Below are positions 1 through 7,151 of a DNA stretch of 43,965 nt, in pieces. This DNA comes from UBA1557 sp041675185 (lineage in GTDB: Bacteria > Patescibacteriota > Patescibacteriia > Magasanikbacterales > UBA922): positions 1 to 43,965 of the forward strand of contig JBAYUH010000006.1 in the NCBI GenBank assembly GCA_041675185.1, written 5' to 3'. Within the stretch, counting starts at the first letter, position 1; each line of letters starts with the position of its first letter. Position numbers and translations under genes: made by a program. The notes under the pieces are model-generated. The model was not told where the DNA came from. It saw nothing but the letters and a program-made list of their open reading frames with translations, and made no database searches.

Positions 1-2
1 AA

Positions 3-1007
3 TACTACACCAATCCTTCTAGAACAGCTACCATGTTTCTCACCCAAACCAACTGGGGGGGGGGAGCTTCAACGACACTCTCCGCTTCTCACTCATCTGA
101 TCAAACCGGTTGGAATAAGTTCTATTCCACCAGTAGTGCTGATGTAAATACTAGTGTAGCTGGTGAAGTCTCCCTCTCTCCCTCCCTCAATTCTACTTCT
201 CAAACCTCTAATACAGACTTCAACACCTGGGCTACCTCTTCGGTTTTTGTGAGTAGTACGGGATCATCTGGTCGTATTGTTCTCCTCAAACCAGTAGGTG
301 CTACGTGTAACCAAGCATCTGAATGTGGCAGTGCATATTGTACTGGGGGATTGTGTGCACCTCCACCACCATGTTTTGGTTCTAACTGGTCAGTCTCTTA
401 TTCTGGACAAACCTATAATCTCGTTCTCATCGGCACCCAATGTTGGTTCTCCCAAAACCTCAATGTTGGAACCATGCTTGCTTCAGTTAGTACACTGCCT
501 TCGAATAATTCAATTATTGAAAAATGGTGCAACAACAATAGTACTGCCAACTGTACCACCTACGGTGGTCTCTACACCTGGGCTGAAGCTAATCAACTAG
601 CTACTACTTGTAACACTGGTTCTTGCACTCCCTCTTCTCCCTCACAAGGTATCTGTCCCTCCGGTTGGCACATTCCTACAGATACTGAGTTTCAAACACT
701 TGAAATCTATCTAGGTATGTGTTCTGGTGCTGGCGCTGGATGTGCAGGTGCGACTGGGTTGCGTGGTACGAATCAGGGAACTCAGCTTAAATCTGGTGGA
801 ACGAGTGGGTTTAATCTCCTTTTTGGTGCTGGTCGATATACCATTGATACATTTGGTAGTCCAGGAACAAATGGTTTGTTTTGGTCTGCCACGCAGTATG
901 ATGCTTCTAATGGATGGCCTCGTTATGTTCTTTCGAGTGAGACAGGTGTGCGGAGATATCAGTACTACAAAGCAGATGGTTTTTCTGTTCGGTGTCTGGC
1001 GAACTAA
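3..1007 (+). CDS. FISUMP-domain surface protein, 5' end cut off by the window
   Basis: The reading frame is open to the first base, so the ATG at 33 is probably internal and the N terminus lies outside the window. The visible 334 residues begin with a Ser/Thr/Asn-rich stretch, followed by a short Cys cluster (CNQASECGSAYC). The C-terminal 200 residues form one Fibrobacter succinogenes major paralogous (FISUMP) domain, with a QCW motif, the IEKWC and GGLYTWAEA motifs, GICPSGWHIPTD, and the terminal GFSVRCLAN. The closest relative in view is the third FISUMP domain of the 1789-residue protein at 7152-12521. The family is secreted and thought to be adhesive; the exact ligand is unknown. Codons are much richer in C and G than those of the pilin genes downstream, which suggests a different origin or expression class. 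Confidence 0.8.
   Translation, partial: YYTNPSRTATMFLTQTNWGGGASTTLSASHSSDQTGWNKFYSTSSADVNTSVAGEVSLSPSLNSTSQTSNTDFNTWATSSVFVSSTGSSGRIVLLKPVGATCNQASECGSAYCTGGLCAPPPPCFGSNWSVSYSGQTYNLVLIGTQCWFSQNLNVGTMLASVSTLPSNNSIIEKWCNNNSTANCTTYGGLYTWAEANQLATTCNTGSCTPSSPSQGICPSGWHIPTDTEFQTLEIYLGMCSGAGAGCAGATGLRGTNQGTQLKSGGTSGFNLLFGAGRYTIDTFGSPGTNGLFWSATQYDASNGWPRYVLSSETGVRRYQYYKADGFSVRCLAN
55..64 (+). repeat. G10 homopolymer inside coding sequence
   Basis: Ten consecutive G residues encode Trp-Gly-Gly-Gly in the surface-protein gene. Runs of this length are rare in an AT-rich genome and are prone to slippage. A change of one or two bases would cut off the FISUMP domain. Confidence 0.9.
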
Positions 1008-1199
1008 AACATTGATTACACTGATTTTTAAACCTTAGACATTGACTAATGTATAATCGTGAAATAAGTCATTTTTTACAGTTTTTCACGGTTATGTTGA
1101 CAAAAGAGTGAAAAATATTTAAAAATAGCTTGGGGTAAAAGATATATAAAAATAAGATTGGATAATTATCTCACAGGGTGAATTTGAGTATTCATTTTT
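1008..1199. other. Intergenic region with iterated words and a small inverted repeat
   Basis: Just after the stop codon lies a 'gattacactgatt'-type word that recurs after rpsR near 3796-3831. Further on, TTTTTCAC near 1080 and GTGAAAAA near 1109 form an inverted repeat that could fold into a weak hairpin. I see no gene here. Confidence 0.5.
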
Positions 1200-1228
1200 T
1201 TGACCCAGTAAAAAGACGATGGTATACT
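1200..1228 (+). promoter_or_regulatory. Sigma70-type promoter of the RhuM-Doc gene, apparently leaderless
   Basis: TTGACC at 1200-1205 and TATACT at 1223-1228 are separated by exactly 17 bp. The expected transcription start, about 7 bp after the -10 box, falls at the ATG at 1237. The upstream in-frame ATG at 1219 lies between the two promoter boxes and cannot be the start if this promoter is used. Confidence 0.75.
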
Positions 1229-1236
1229 TAAAATAT

Positions 1237-2229
1237 ATGAAAAAGAATAATAAAAATACCCTGATAATTTATCAAACAAAATCTGGTTCGATTGAATTAA
1301 AAGGGGATATACAACACCAGACTTTCTGGGCAAGCCGTATGCAAATGGCTGAAGTTTTTGGTGTAAATCCACAGGCAATTACGAAGCATTTAAAAAATAT
1401 TTATACAGAAAAAGAACTGGTACGTGACGCAACTAGTTCCAAAATGGAACTAGTTCAAAATGAGTCGGGTAGATTGGTAAAACGTGATATTGATATCTAT
1501 AATCTGGATGCTATTATTGCGGTTGGCTATCGCATAAATTCTGTAATGGGTACAAAGTTTCGTGTTTGGGCAACCAAAACGTTACGGGAGTATCTCACCA
1601 AAGGTTATGTCTTGAATAAAAAAGTCATCCTCAAAAATTATAACCAATTTATAAAAAATGTTTCAGATATCCAAGCATTACTTCCTGTTCACACGATTCT
1701 TGATCCGAAGACAGTTCTTGATCTGGTAAAAGAATATGCCACCACCTGGGCAAAACTTGACGCTTATGATCGAGATACCTTGCAAAAAGAAGGAACAACC
1801 AAAAAGAAAATAAAGCTTGAAGGACAAATGTTGCTCGAGGCTATTGTCACCCTCAAATCTGAATTAATGAACAAAAACGAGGCGACCGAGATCTTTGCAC
1901 AAGAGCGATCACAAGGTCCAATAGAGGGAATTATTGGAAATGTAATGCAGTCGTTTGGAGGAAAAGAAATGTATCCGACGCTTGAAGAAAAAGCAGCGAA
2001 TTTGTTGTACTTTGTGATCAAAAATCATCCATTTGTGGATGGAAATAAACGGTCAGGAGCATTCGCATTTATTTGGTTTTTGCGAAAAAATGGTGTGAAA
2101 GGTGCTCGTAATATCAATCCATCTGGTCTTACTGCGCTCACCCTGCTCATTGCCGAAAGTGATTCAAAGAATAAAGAACGGATGGTAGCATTGGTTGTTG
2201 AGCTTTTGCGAATAGGTAAGAAGTACTAA
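1237..2229 (+). CDS. RhuM-family protein fused to a Doc/Fic toxin domain
   Basis: The first half matches the RhuM family (virulence protein first named in Salmonella), including IYNLDAIIAVGYRIN and the following FRVWATKTLREYLTKGY. The second half is a Fic/Doc fold with the motif HPFVDGNKRSG at residues 264-274. The GNKR form, rather than GNGR, resembles Doc, which phosphorylates elongation factor Tu, more than AMP-transferring Fic enzymes. RhuM-Fic/Doc fusions are a known family, but their physiological role is not settled. No partner antitoxin gene is adjacent: the gene stands alone between a surface-protein gene and rpsF. I chose ATG 1237 because the longer start at 1219 lies inside the promoter. 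Toxin activity is inferred, not shown. Confidence 0.85.
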   Translation: MKKNNKNTLIIYQTKSGSIELKGDIQHQTFWASRMQMAEVFGVNPQAITKHLKNIYTEKELVRDATSSKMELVQNESGRLVKRDIDIYNLDAIIAVGYRINSVMGTKFRVWATKTLREYLTKGYVLNKKVILKNYNQFIKNVSDIQALLPVHTILDPKTVLDLVKEYATTWAKLDAYDRDTLQKEGTTKKKIKLEGQMLLEAIVTLKSELMNKNEATEIFAQERSQGPIEGIIGNVMQSFGGKEMYPTLEEKAANLLYFVIKNHPFVDGNKRSGAFAFIWFLRKNGVKGARNINPSGLTALTLLIAESDSKNKERMVALVVELLRIGKKY

Positions 2230-2291
2230 TGATAAAAAACAAAAGTCGTTTTTGAATGATTTTTATAATTTATCCACTTTTGGCCATTTTC

Positions 2292-2320
2292 TTGACAATA
2301 TCAGTATTTATTGGTATAGT
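2292..2320 (+). promoter_or_regulatory. Promoter of the rpsF-ssb-rpsR operon
   Basis: TTGACA at 2292-2297, a 17-bp spacer and TATAGT at 2315-2320 give a near-consensus sigma70 promoter. Transcription would begin near 2327, leaving a leader of about 130 nt before rpsF. Confidence 0.8.
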
Positions 2321-2326
2321 GTTCTC

Positions 2327-2459
2327 ACCTTTGGTGTTTTGTAATTATAAACATTAATTGCCTTGTGAAAAGCTTTGTGGTTTTTGCCAAATTGTCGAAC
2401 TTGGTTTAGAATCGCTTATTTAGAGAAAAGATAATCAAGGCTTGCAAAACAAAAAAACT
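2327..2459 (+). promoter_or_regulatory. rpsF mRNA leader, possibly structured
   Basis: The leader is long for a genome in which most leaders look very short. GCCTTG at 2360-2365 can pair with CAAGGC at 2436-2441. In other bacteria an S6:S18 complex binds such leaders for autoregulation. I do not see a clear copy of the known S6:S18 motif, so the function is a guess. Confidence 0.3.
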
Positions 2460-3014
2460 ATGAAGTATTACGAAATGTTGTGTGTCCTACCTGGAACCAT
2501 GACTGAAGAAGAGATAAAATCTAATGTAGATGTAATCTCTCAAACTGTTGTCAAACACAGTCCAGAAAATGTGACTGTAGAAGACATGGGAAAAAGTCGT
2601 TTGGCTTATCCTATAAACCATATCCGTTATGGTTATTTTCAATTGTTTAGATTCAACTTGGAAAAAGAGAAAATCAACCAATTAGAAAAAGACATCCGTC
2701 TTTTGGACAAAATGTTGCGTGTTAGTATTGCAATTTGTGATCCAAACAATACTACACATTACAAATTAGCTTTGGATCCTACTGCTCCAAGTGCTCCTCC
2801 AAAACCAGAACGTGAAGAAAGAGGTCGCACTAGACATCATGAAAAAGAAACAAAAACAGAGGATGTCAAAAAAACAGAAGAAAAAGTTGAAGTAGTGGAA
2901 CCTGTAGAAAAGAAAGAAACTGAACCAGTTGTAGCAAAAAAAACTACAATTAGTGTAGAAGATATAGACAAAAAATTGGACGAGATATTACAAGATGACA
3001 TGGATAAGGTTTAA
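2460..3014 (+). CDS. rpsF: 30S ribosomal protein S6 with a long charged tail
   Basis: S6 binds the central domain of 16S rRNA together with S18. The N-terminal 95 residues carry the S6 fold: MKYYEMLCVLPG at the start, then the RLAYPINHIRYGYF strand and LDKMLRVSI. The remaining 85 residues are a Lys/Glu-rich extension ending in an acidic helix (KKLDEILQDDMDKV). Typical S6 proteins are about 100 residues and E. coli S6 about 130, so the tail is notable; similar tails occur in Patescibacteria. ATG 2460 was chosen over an in-frame TTG at 2442 because S6 proteins begin with this strand. It is the first gene of an operon with ssb and rpsR, the conserved order in bacteria. Confidence 0.95.
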   Translation: MKYYEMLCVLPGTMTEEEIKSNVDVISQTVVKHSPENVTVEDMGKSRLAYPINHIRYGYFQLFRFNLEKEKINQLEKDIRLLDKMLRVSIAICDPNNTTHYKLALDPTAPSAPPKPEREERGRTRHHEKETKTEDVKKTEEKVEVVEPVEKKETEPVVAKKTTISVEDIDKKLDEILQDDMDKV

Positions 3015-3031
3015 TCCCGACAAAGTCGGGA
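3015..3031. repeat. Short palindrome between rpsF and ssb
   Basis: TCCCGAC, an AAA loop and GTCGGGA form a perfect 7-bp hairpin right after the rpsF stop codon. There is no T-run, so it is not a classical terminator. It may be an RNA processing or stabilising element, or a copy of a dispersed palindrome. Confidence 0.7.
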
Positions 3032-3079
3032 CTAAAGAAGTTAGTTAATAAATTTTAACTTATCTTTAATCAAAATTAT

Positions 3080-3520
3080 ATGGATCTCAATCGAGCAACC
3101 ATTATCGGACGATTAACTAAAGATCCTGAAGTGAAGACTACTCCTTCAGGTCAAAGTGTGGCCAACATTGGTCTAGCTACCAATCGTGTTTGGACAGATA
3201 AGTCTGGTGTACGTCAAGAAAAAGTAGAGTTTCACAGTGTAGTATTGTGGGGCAAATTGGCTGAAATAGCTGGACAATATCTAAGTAAAGGACGTCGTGT
3301 ATATATGGAAGGACGTCTAGAAACTCGTGATTGGACAGGTCAAGATGGTGTCAAAAGATATCGCACAGAAATTGTGGCTGATAATATGATAATGCTTGAT
3401 GGAGGAGCTGCTCGCAGTGGTTCTGCTAATGCGAGTTCATCTGGTAATGATATGTCTTTTCCAGCTCATGCCAATGACAATTCATCTGAAGAAATTAAAG
3501 TAGAAGATATCCCATTCTAA
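3080..3520 (+). CDS. ssb: Single-stranded DNA-binding protein
   Basis: SSB coats single-stranded DNA in replication and repair and recruits partner proteins through its C-terminal tip. The 146 residues start with the OB-fold signature (MDLNRATIIGRLTKDPEV). VEFHSVVLWGKLAEIAGQYL and GRRVYMEGRLETRDW follow. A short Gly/Ser/Asn linker leads to the acidic tip VEDIPF, as in classical SSB. The gene sits between rpsF and rpsR as in many bacteria. No Shine-Dalgarno sequence precedes the ATG. Confidence 0.96.
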   Translation: MDLNRATIIGRLTKDPEVKTTPSGQSVANIGLATNRVWTDKSGVRQEKVEFHSVVLWGKLAEIAGQYLSKGRRVYMEGRLETRDWTGQDGVKRYRTEIVADNMIMLDGGAARSGSANASSSGNDMSFPAHANDNSSEEIKVEDIPF

Positions 3521-3538
3521 ATAAGAGTCAAATAAATT

Positions 3539-3793
3539 ATGATTAAACAAAATAATCAAAGTAATCAAAATAAACAAAATAGTCAGAAAAAAGAAAAGCA
3601 ATGTTTTTTTTGTGTTAACAAAGAAAAAAATATTGATTACAAAGACAATGAGACTTTGCGTCGTTTCACTTCTTCATATATGAAGATCCAACCTCGTAGA
3701 CGTAGTGGTTTGTGTGCTTTGCACCAACGTAAAGTGTCAACAGCTATCAAACAATCTCGTATAGCTGGATTATTGGCTTTTGTACCTAAATAA
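3539..3793 (+). CDS. rpsR: 30S ribosomal protein S18, zinc-binding form
   Basis: S18 pairs with S6 on the small-subunit platform. A Gln/Asn/Lys-rich N-terminal extension of about 20 residues precedes the S18 core. Cys22, Cys25, Cys59 and His62 (CFFC and CALH) match the metal-binding 'C+' variant of S18, which is known in only some lineages. The basic segment KIQPRRRSG and the end AIKQSRIAGLLAFVPK are typical. It is the last gene of the operon and is followed by a strong terminator. Confidence 0.95.
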   Translation: MIKQNNQSNQNKQNSQKKEKQCFFCVNKEKNIDYKDNETLRRFTSSYMKIQPRRRSGLCALHQRKVSTAIKQSRIAGLLAFVPK

Positions 3794-3832
3794 GACATTG
3801 ATTTCACTGATTAAAATAGATTACACAGATTA

Positions 3833-3862
3833 CCCCGCCATTCACGAATGGCGGGGTTTTTT
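3833..3862 (+). terminator. Rho-independent terminator of the rpsF operon
   Basis: CCCCGCCATT, loop CACG and AATGGCGGGG form a perfect 10-bp stem followed directly by TTTTTT. Confidence 0.93.
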
Positions 3863-3928
3863 GTGTAAAAAAAGTCTGGAAAATAAAATTTATTCGTTCT
3901 ATTATTATAGACTTTCTAAATTTACCAT

Positions 3929-4012
3929 CGTCATGCCGAACTTGTTTCGGCATCTTTCTAAAATAAAAATGTCTTTATGTAAAAAAGACCCTGAAATAAA
4001 TTCAGGGTGACG
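3929..4012. repeat. Palindromic dispersed repeat with terminal inverted repeats
   Basis: The element begins CGTCA and ends TGACG. It contains two hairpins, ATGCCGAA/TTCGGCAT (3933-3953) and CCCTGAA/TTCAGGG (3989-4006). I recognise this layout from dispersed palindromic repeats seen in many unrelated bacteria; a reading frame that crosses it (3780-4010) is not a gene. It separates the rpsF operon from the pilin locus. Confidence 0.65.
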
Positions 4013-4147
4013 TATTTGATTGATGAACTACGTTGTAACAAGCTGACGGATCTGGATGAAGTTATAAAAATAAATTTTTGTTATTTGAAATTATAATATG
4101 TATTTAGATAGTGTGGGCGATTGTATAAAACTATTTTTATTTTTTAG

Positions 4148-4176
4148 TTGTTTGTTTATGTTTTTTGTTGTATAAT
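4148..4176 (+). promoter_or_regulatory. Likely promoter of the type IV pilin operon
   Basis: TATAAT at 4171-4176 is a perfect -10 box. The -35 candidate TTGTTT at 4148-4153 is 17 bp upstream and matches moderately. The predicted start near 4183 leaves about 30 nt before the ATG at 4214. Confidence 0.6.
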
Positions 4177-4213
4177 TAATTCAAATTAACATTTGTTTAT
4201 TTATTTTTTTGTT

Positions 4214-4678
4214 ATGGACACTTTTGAAAAGAAAATTAATTCAAACGAAAGATTGTCAAATATTGAAAGCTCTAGGGAAATTGAAAAAAATAAAGAAATG
4301 ACACCAGAAGCCAAGGCTGCAGCTACTATGGAAAGAGCAGAGCTTTTGGTAAAAGAAGTGAAATCCAACAAACAACAAATCCAAAATATCATGATGAATA
4401 TAGCTAATGTTTTGCAAGCAATTCAAGCTTTGTATCAACAGTTACAACTAGTTACTAAGGTTGATGATAATATACCCTCAGTAGAGCAAGACAAAAAAAT
4501 GATAGAAAAAATGAAAAAAAGAATAGCAGATCACAAAGATGAATTATTGAAAATGAAAGAAGAATTAATAATTTTTCAGGCCAAACAAATGGCAGAGTCT
4601 AGTGGTGTGGAAATTGGTGAAGATCTAAAAAATAAAGCTAGAATTATGGTAGAAAATTTGTTAGCACAAATTTCTTGA
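4214..4678 (+). CDS. Predicted coiled-coil protein heading the pilin operon
   Basis: I do not recognise this family. The 154 residues are almost wholly helical and charged, with Gln/Lys/Glu/Met-rich heptads around residues 35-130 (for example NIMMNIANVLQAIQALYQQL) and no signal peptide or membrane segment. It is therefore probably cytoplasmic. It ends 6 bp before the first pilin gene, so it is likely co-transcribed with it and may be an assembly or regulatory factor; that role is inferred from position only. ATG 4214 was preferred over an in-frame TTG at 4193. Confidence 0.65.
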   Translation: MDTFEKKINSNERLSNIESSREIEKNKEMTPEAKAAATMERAELLVKEVKSNKQQIQNIMMNIANVLQAIQALYQQLQLVTKVDDNIPSVEQDKKMIEKMKKRIADHKDELLKMKEELIIFQAKQMAESSGVEIGEDLKNKARIMVENLLAQIS

Positions 4679-4684
4679 TTATTT

Positions 4685-6520
4685 ATGAAAAACCTGTCAA
4701 TTTTTTTAAAAAATAAAAAAGCCTTCAGCCTATTGGAAGCAATAATTTCTATTGCTATTTTTGCTATTTTTGCGTCAGCTATTTATACAGGTATTCAATA
4801 TGTGTACAAAGTTATTTATATTTCTAGAGTACAAATAATTGAAACAGATATATTGAATGAACAAATAGAAATTATTCGGAATATGGATTTTTTGGATATA
4901 GGTATTGTATCTTCTACACCAGTTGGTATTTTGACCAGAAATACTCTAATCACTCGTGATAAAATAGACTTCTTGATAATTAGAAGTATTAGAAATATAG
5001 ATGATCCTTCAGATGGTACTATTGATACAGGTACTGATGTCAATGCCAATGATTATAGACTGGTATTTTTGGAAGTTCAGTGTACAAGTTGTATCCAAGC
5101 CAATCCACTGACTTTTTCTACTTATGTGTCTGATTCTTTTCCAGAAGATACTTCCAACTCTGGAGCCTTGTTTGTAAATGTCAAAGATTCTAACAATAAT
5201 CCAGTACAAGGTGCTACTGTTCATGTGTATAGTAATGACCCAGAGATCAATATCAATATGGATGATACTACTGATAATGATGGTATTTTGAGAATTTATA
5301 ATTTGCAAACTTGTTATAAATGTTACGAAATTACAGTTACAAAAAATAATTTAACTACTGATAAAACTTATGCAATAAGTGATTTCGCGAGCTCTACTCC
5401 AATAAATGAACATATTACTATCAATGCCCAACAAGTTAGTAATTCTTATTTCCAAATTGATACACCAACACAGGTAGTATTAAAAACTTTGGATGTAAAT
5501 TGTATACCTGTAACAGGTGTTGATTTTGGTATAAGTGGTGGTGGATTGATAGCTAGTGATGTTGATGTACCATACTTTCAAGATAATTTCACTACTGATG
5601 TCAATGGTGAATATAATTTTACCAATTTGCATTGGGGGGATTATGCTTTTACGGTCAATAATTACAATTATATAGGTTCAGTACCTGCTCAACCTATAAA
5701 TATTTTGGCAAATTCTTCAAAAAATATTAATTTGATGGTGGCTTCTAGTACTACTTCTTCTTTTTCTATGTTGGTACTTGATGGTGATACACAATTGCCT
5801 ATTTCAAATGCCAAAGTTACTTTGACTTCAGGAGTTACTAGCTCTGTCAATTATACTGGTTTTGGTTTTATCCAACAAAATGATTGGTCTGGCTTGAGTA
5901 GTCATCAATTTTATGATGTTAGTCATGGTTTTTGGAGCAATTCGAATACTGAGTATGATACTACCAATCATCCTTTTGGAATCAAATTGACTTTGATTGG
6001 TACAAATTTGTATGCTACTTCTGGTAATCTTGAATCAGCTACTTTTGATTTTGGTAGTACAGATGTAAGTTATACCAAAATTGACTGGCAACCAAATAGT
6101 CAGCCAGATTTGACTGGTGTTGATCCAGTTTTGTTTCAAATAGCTACTAGTGCTACCTCCACGCCTGATCATTGGGATTATCTTGGTCCTGATGGTAGTC
6201 CAAACACTTATTATAGTTTGACTAATCAGAATATGAACAGTGTCCACAATGGGCAGAGGTATCTCCGTTACAAAGTTTATTTACATTCTGATGATTATGA
6301 TGTTGTTTTGGGTGGTTCTAGATATACACCAACTATTTCAGAAGTAAATATTTTTTATGTCAAAAGTTGTAGTGCGCCAGGGCAAGTTTATTTTGATAAT
6401 ATTCCTGTGTCTACTGGTAATACAATTACTATAGAAGCTGATGGCTATGAAATCAAAAATATTACAGATGTAACAATAGATAGTAATATTACGACAACCA
6501 CAGATTTGATAAGTTTATAA
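4685..6520 (+). CDS. Large type IV prepilin-like protein with Ig-like repeats (cassette copy 1, gene A)
   Basis: A basic leader (KNKKA) is followed by FSLLE and a hydrophobic helix, giving a prepilin peptidase site between Ala13 and Phe14 with Glu at +5. The remaining 570 residues are extracellular. Around residues 155-230 there is a carboxypeptidase-regulatory-like beta-sandwich (GALFVNVKDSNNNPVQGATV), and further Ig-like modules follow. A Cys pair (CYKC) lies near residue 215. Its length, 611 residues, far exceeds classical pilins of about 150, so it may be a minor or tip pilin that displays binding domains. It is 7 bp after the coiled-coil gene and 1 bp before the next pilin. Its paralogue is at 12549-14339. 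Confidence 0.85.
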   Translation: MKNLSIFLKNKKAFSLLEAIISIAIFAIFASAIYTGIQYVYKVIYISRVQIIETDILNEQIEIIRNMDFLDIGIVSSTPVGILTRNTLITRDKIDFLIIRSIRNIDDPSDGTIDTGTDVNANDYRLVFLEVQCTSCIQANPLTFSTYVSDSFPEDTSNSGALFVNVKDSNNNPVQGATVHVYSNDPEININMDDTTDNDGILRIYNLQTCYKCYEITVTKNNLTTDKTYAISDFASSTPINEHITINAQQVSNSYFQIDTPTQVVLKTLDVNCIPVTGVDFGISGGGLIASDVDVPYFQDNFTTDVNGEYNFTNLHWGDYAFTVNNYNYIGSVPAQPINILANSSKNINLMVASSTTSSFSMLVLDGDTQLPISNAKVTLTSGVTSSVNYTGFGFIQQNDWSGLSSHQFYDVSHGFWSNSNTEYDTTNHPFGIKLTLIGTNLYATSGNLESATFDFGSTDVSYTKIDWQPNSQPDLTGVDPVLFQIATSATSTPDHWDYLGPDGSPNTYYSLTNQNMNSVHNGQRYLRYKVYLHSDDYDVVLGGSRYTPTISEVNIFYVKSCSAPGQVYFDNIPVSTGNTITIEADGYEIKNITDVTIDSNITTTTDLISL

Positions 6521-6521
6521 T

Positions 6522-7145
6522 ATGATTTTAACAAAAAAAGCTTTTAGTCTGATAGAGGTGCTAATTACATTGGCTATTTTTTCTATTGTGACAGCAGGAG
6601 CTTTTTGGATAGTGATTGTCAGTAGTCGAGATGGAGCTATTATTTGGGAACAATTGGTCACCCAAAATGAAGGTAAAAAAGCTGTGGAACATGTCATAAA
6701 TTATGTACGCAAAGCTGAGACTTCTAGCGCTGGTGCTTATGCTTTGGACACAGCTGATCCATATGATTTAATTTTTTATGCCAATGTAGACAATGATAGT
6801 ATGGTAGAAAAAGTAGAGTTTTGGGTAGATGATGGGGGTATATTCAAACAGACAATTACGAAGCCTAGTAGTACAGCATCTACAAATATGTATGAAAATG
6901 GTACGCCACAGACTACAGATTTGGCAAACAATTTGACCAATTTTATCAATGAACCACATGTACCAGTTTTTTTGTATTATGACGAAAGCTATACTGGTAC
7001 ACAACAAGATTTGGGTGAAAATTTCAATTTGACAGACGTAAGAATGGTAAAGATCCAGTTGGAATTGGAAAAAGATCCTGCCAAAGCGCCGGTTCCTTTG
7101 CATGTAGAAAGCACTGTCCTAATAAGAAGTACTAAGACAAATTAA
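6522..7145 (+). CDS. Type IV prepilin-like protein, PulJ/PilW-like (cassette copy 1, gene B)
   Basis: The short leader MILTKKA and FSLIEVLITLAIF give a canonical type III signal peptide cut between Ala7 and Phe8, with Glu at +5. The soluble part is small. It contains IWEQLVTQNEGKKAVEHV, typical of minor pseudopilins that assemble under the tip, and a conserved block LIFYANVDNDSMVEKVEFW shared with the paralogue at 14357-14989. The 207-residue length fits PulJ-like proteins. Its start codon lies 1 bp after the stop of gene A, so translation may be coupled. Minor-pilin function is inferred from the family. Confidence 0.85.
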   Translation: MILTKKAFSLIEVLITLAIFSIVTAGAFWIVIVSSRDGAIIWEQLVTQNEGKKAVEHVINYVRKAETSSAGAYALDTADPYDLIFYANVDNDSMVEKVEFWVDDGGIFKQTITKPSSTASTNMYENGTPQTTDLANNLTNFINEPHVPVFLYYDESYTGTQQDLGENFNLTDVRMVKIQLELEKDPAKAPVPLHVESTVLIRSTKTN

Positions 7146-7151
7146 TTTTTT

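Noticed and set aside
3780..4010. Reading frame of 76 codons after rpsR
   Set aside because: It runs through the rpsR terminator and the palindromic repeat; its sequence (MPNLFRHLS) is a typical translation of that repeat.
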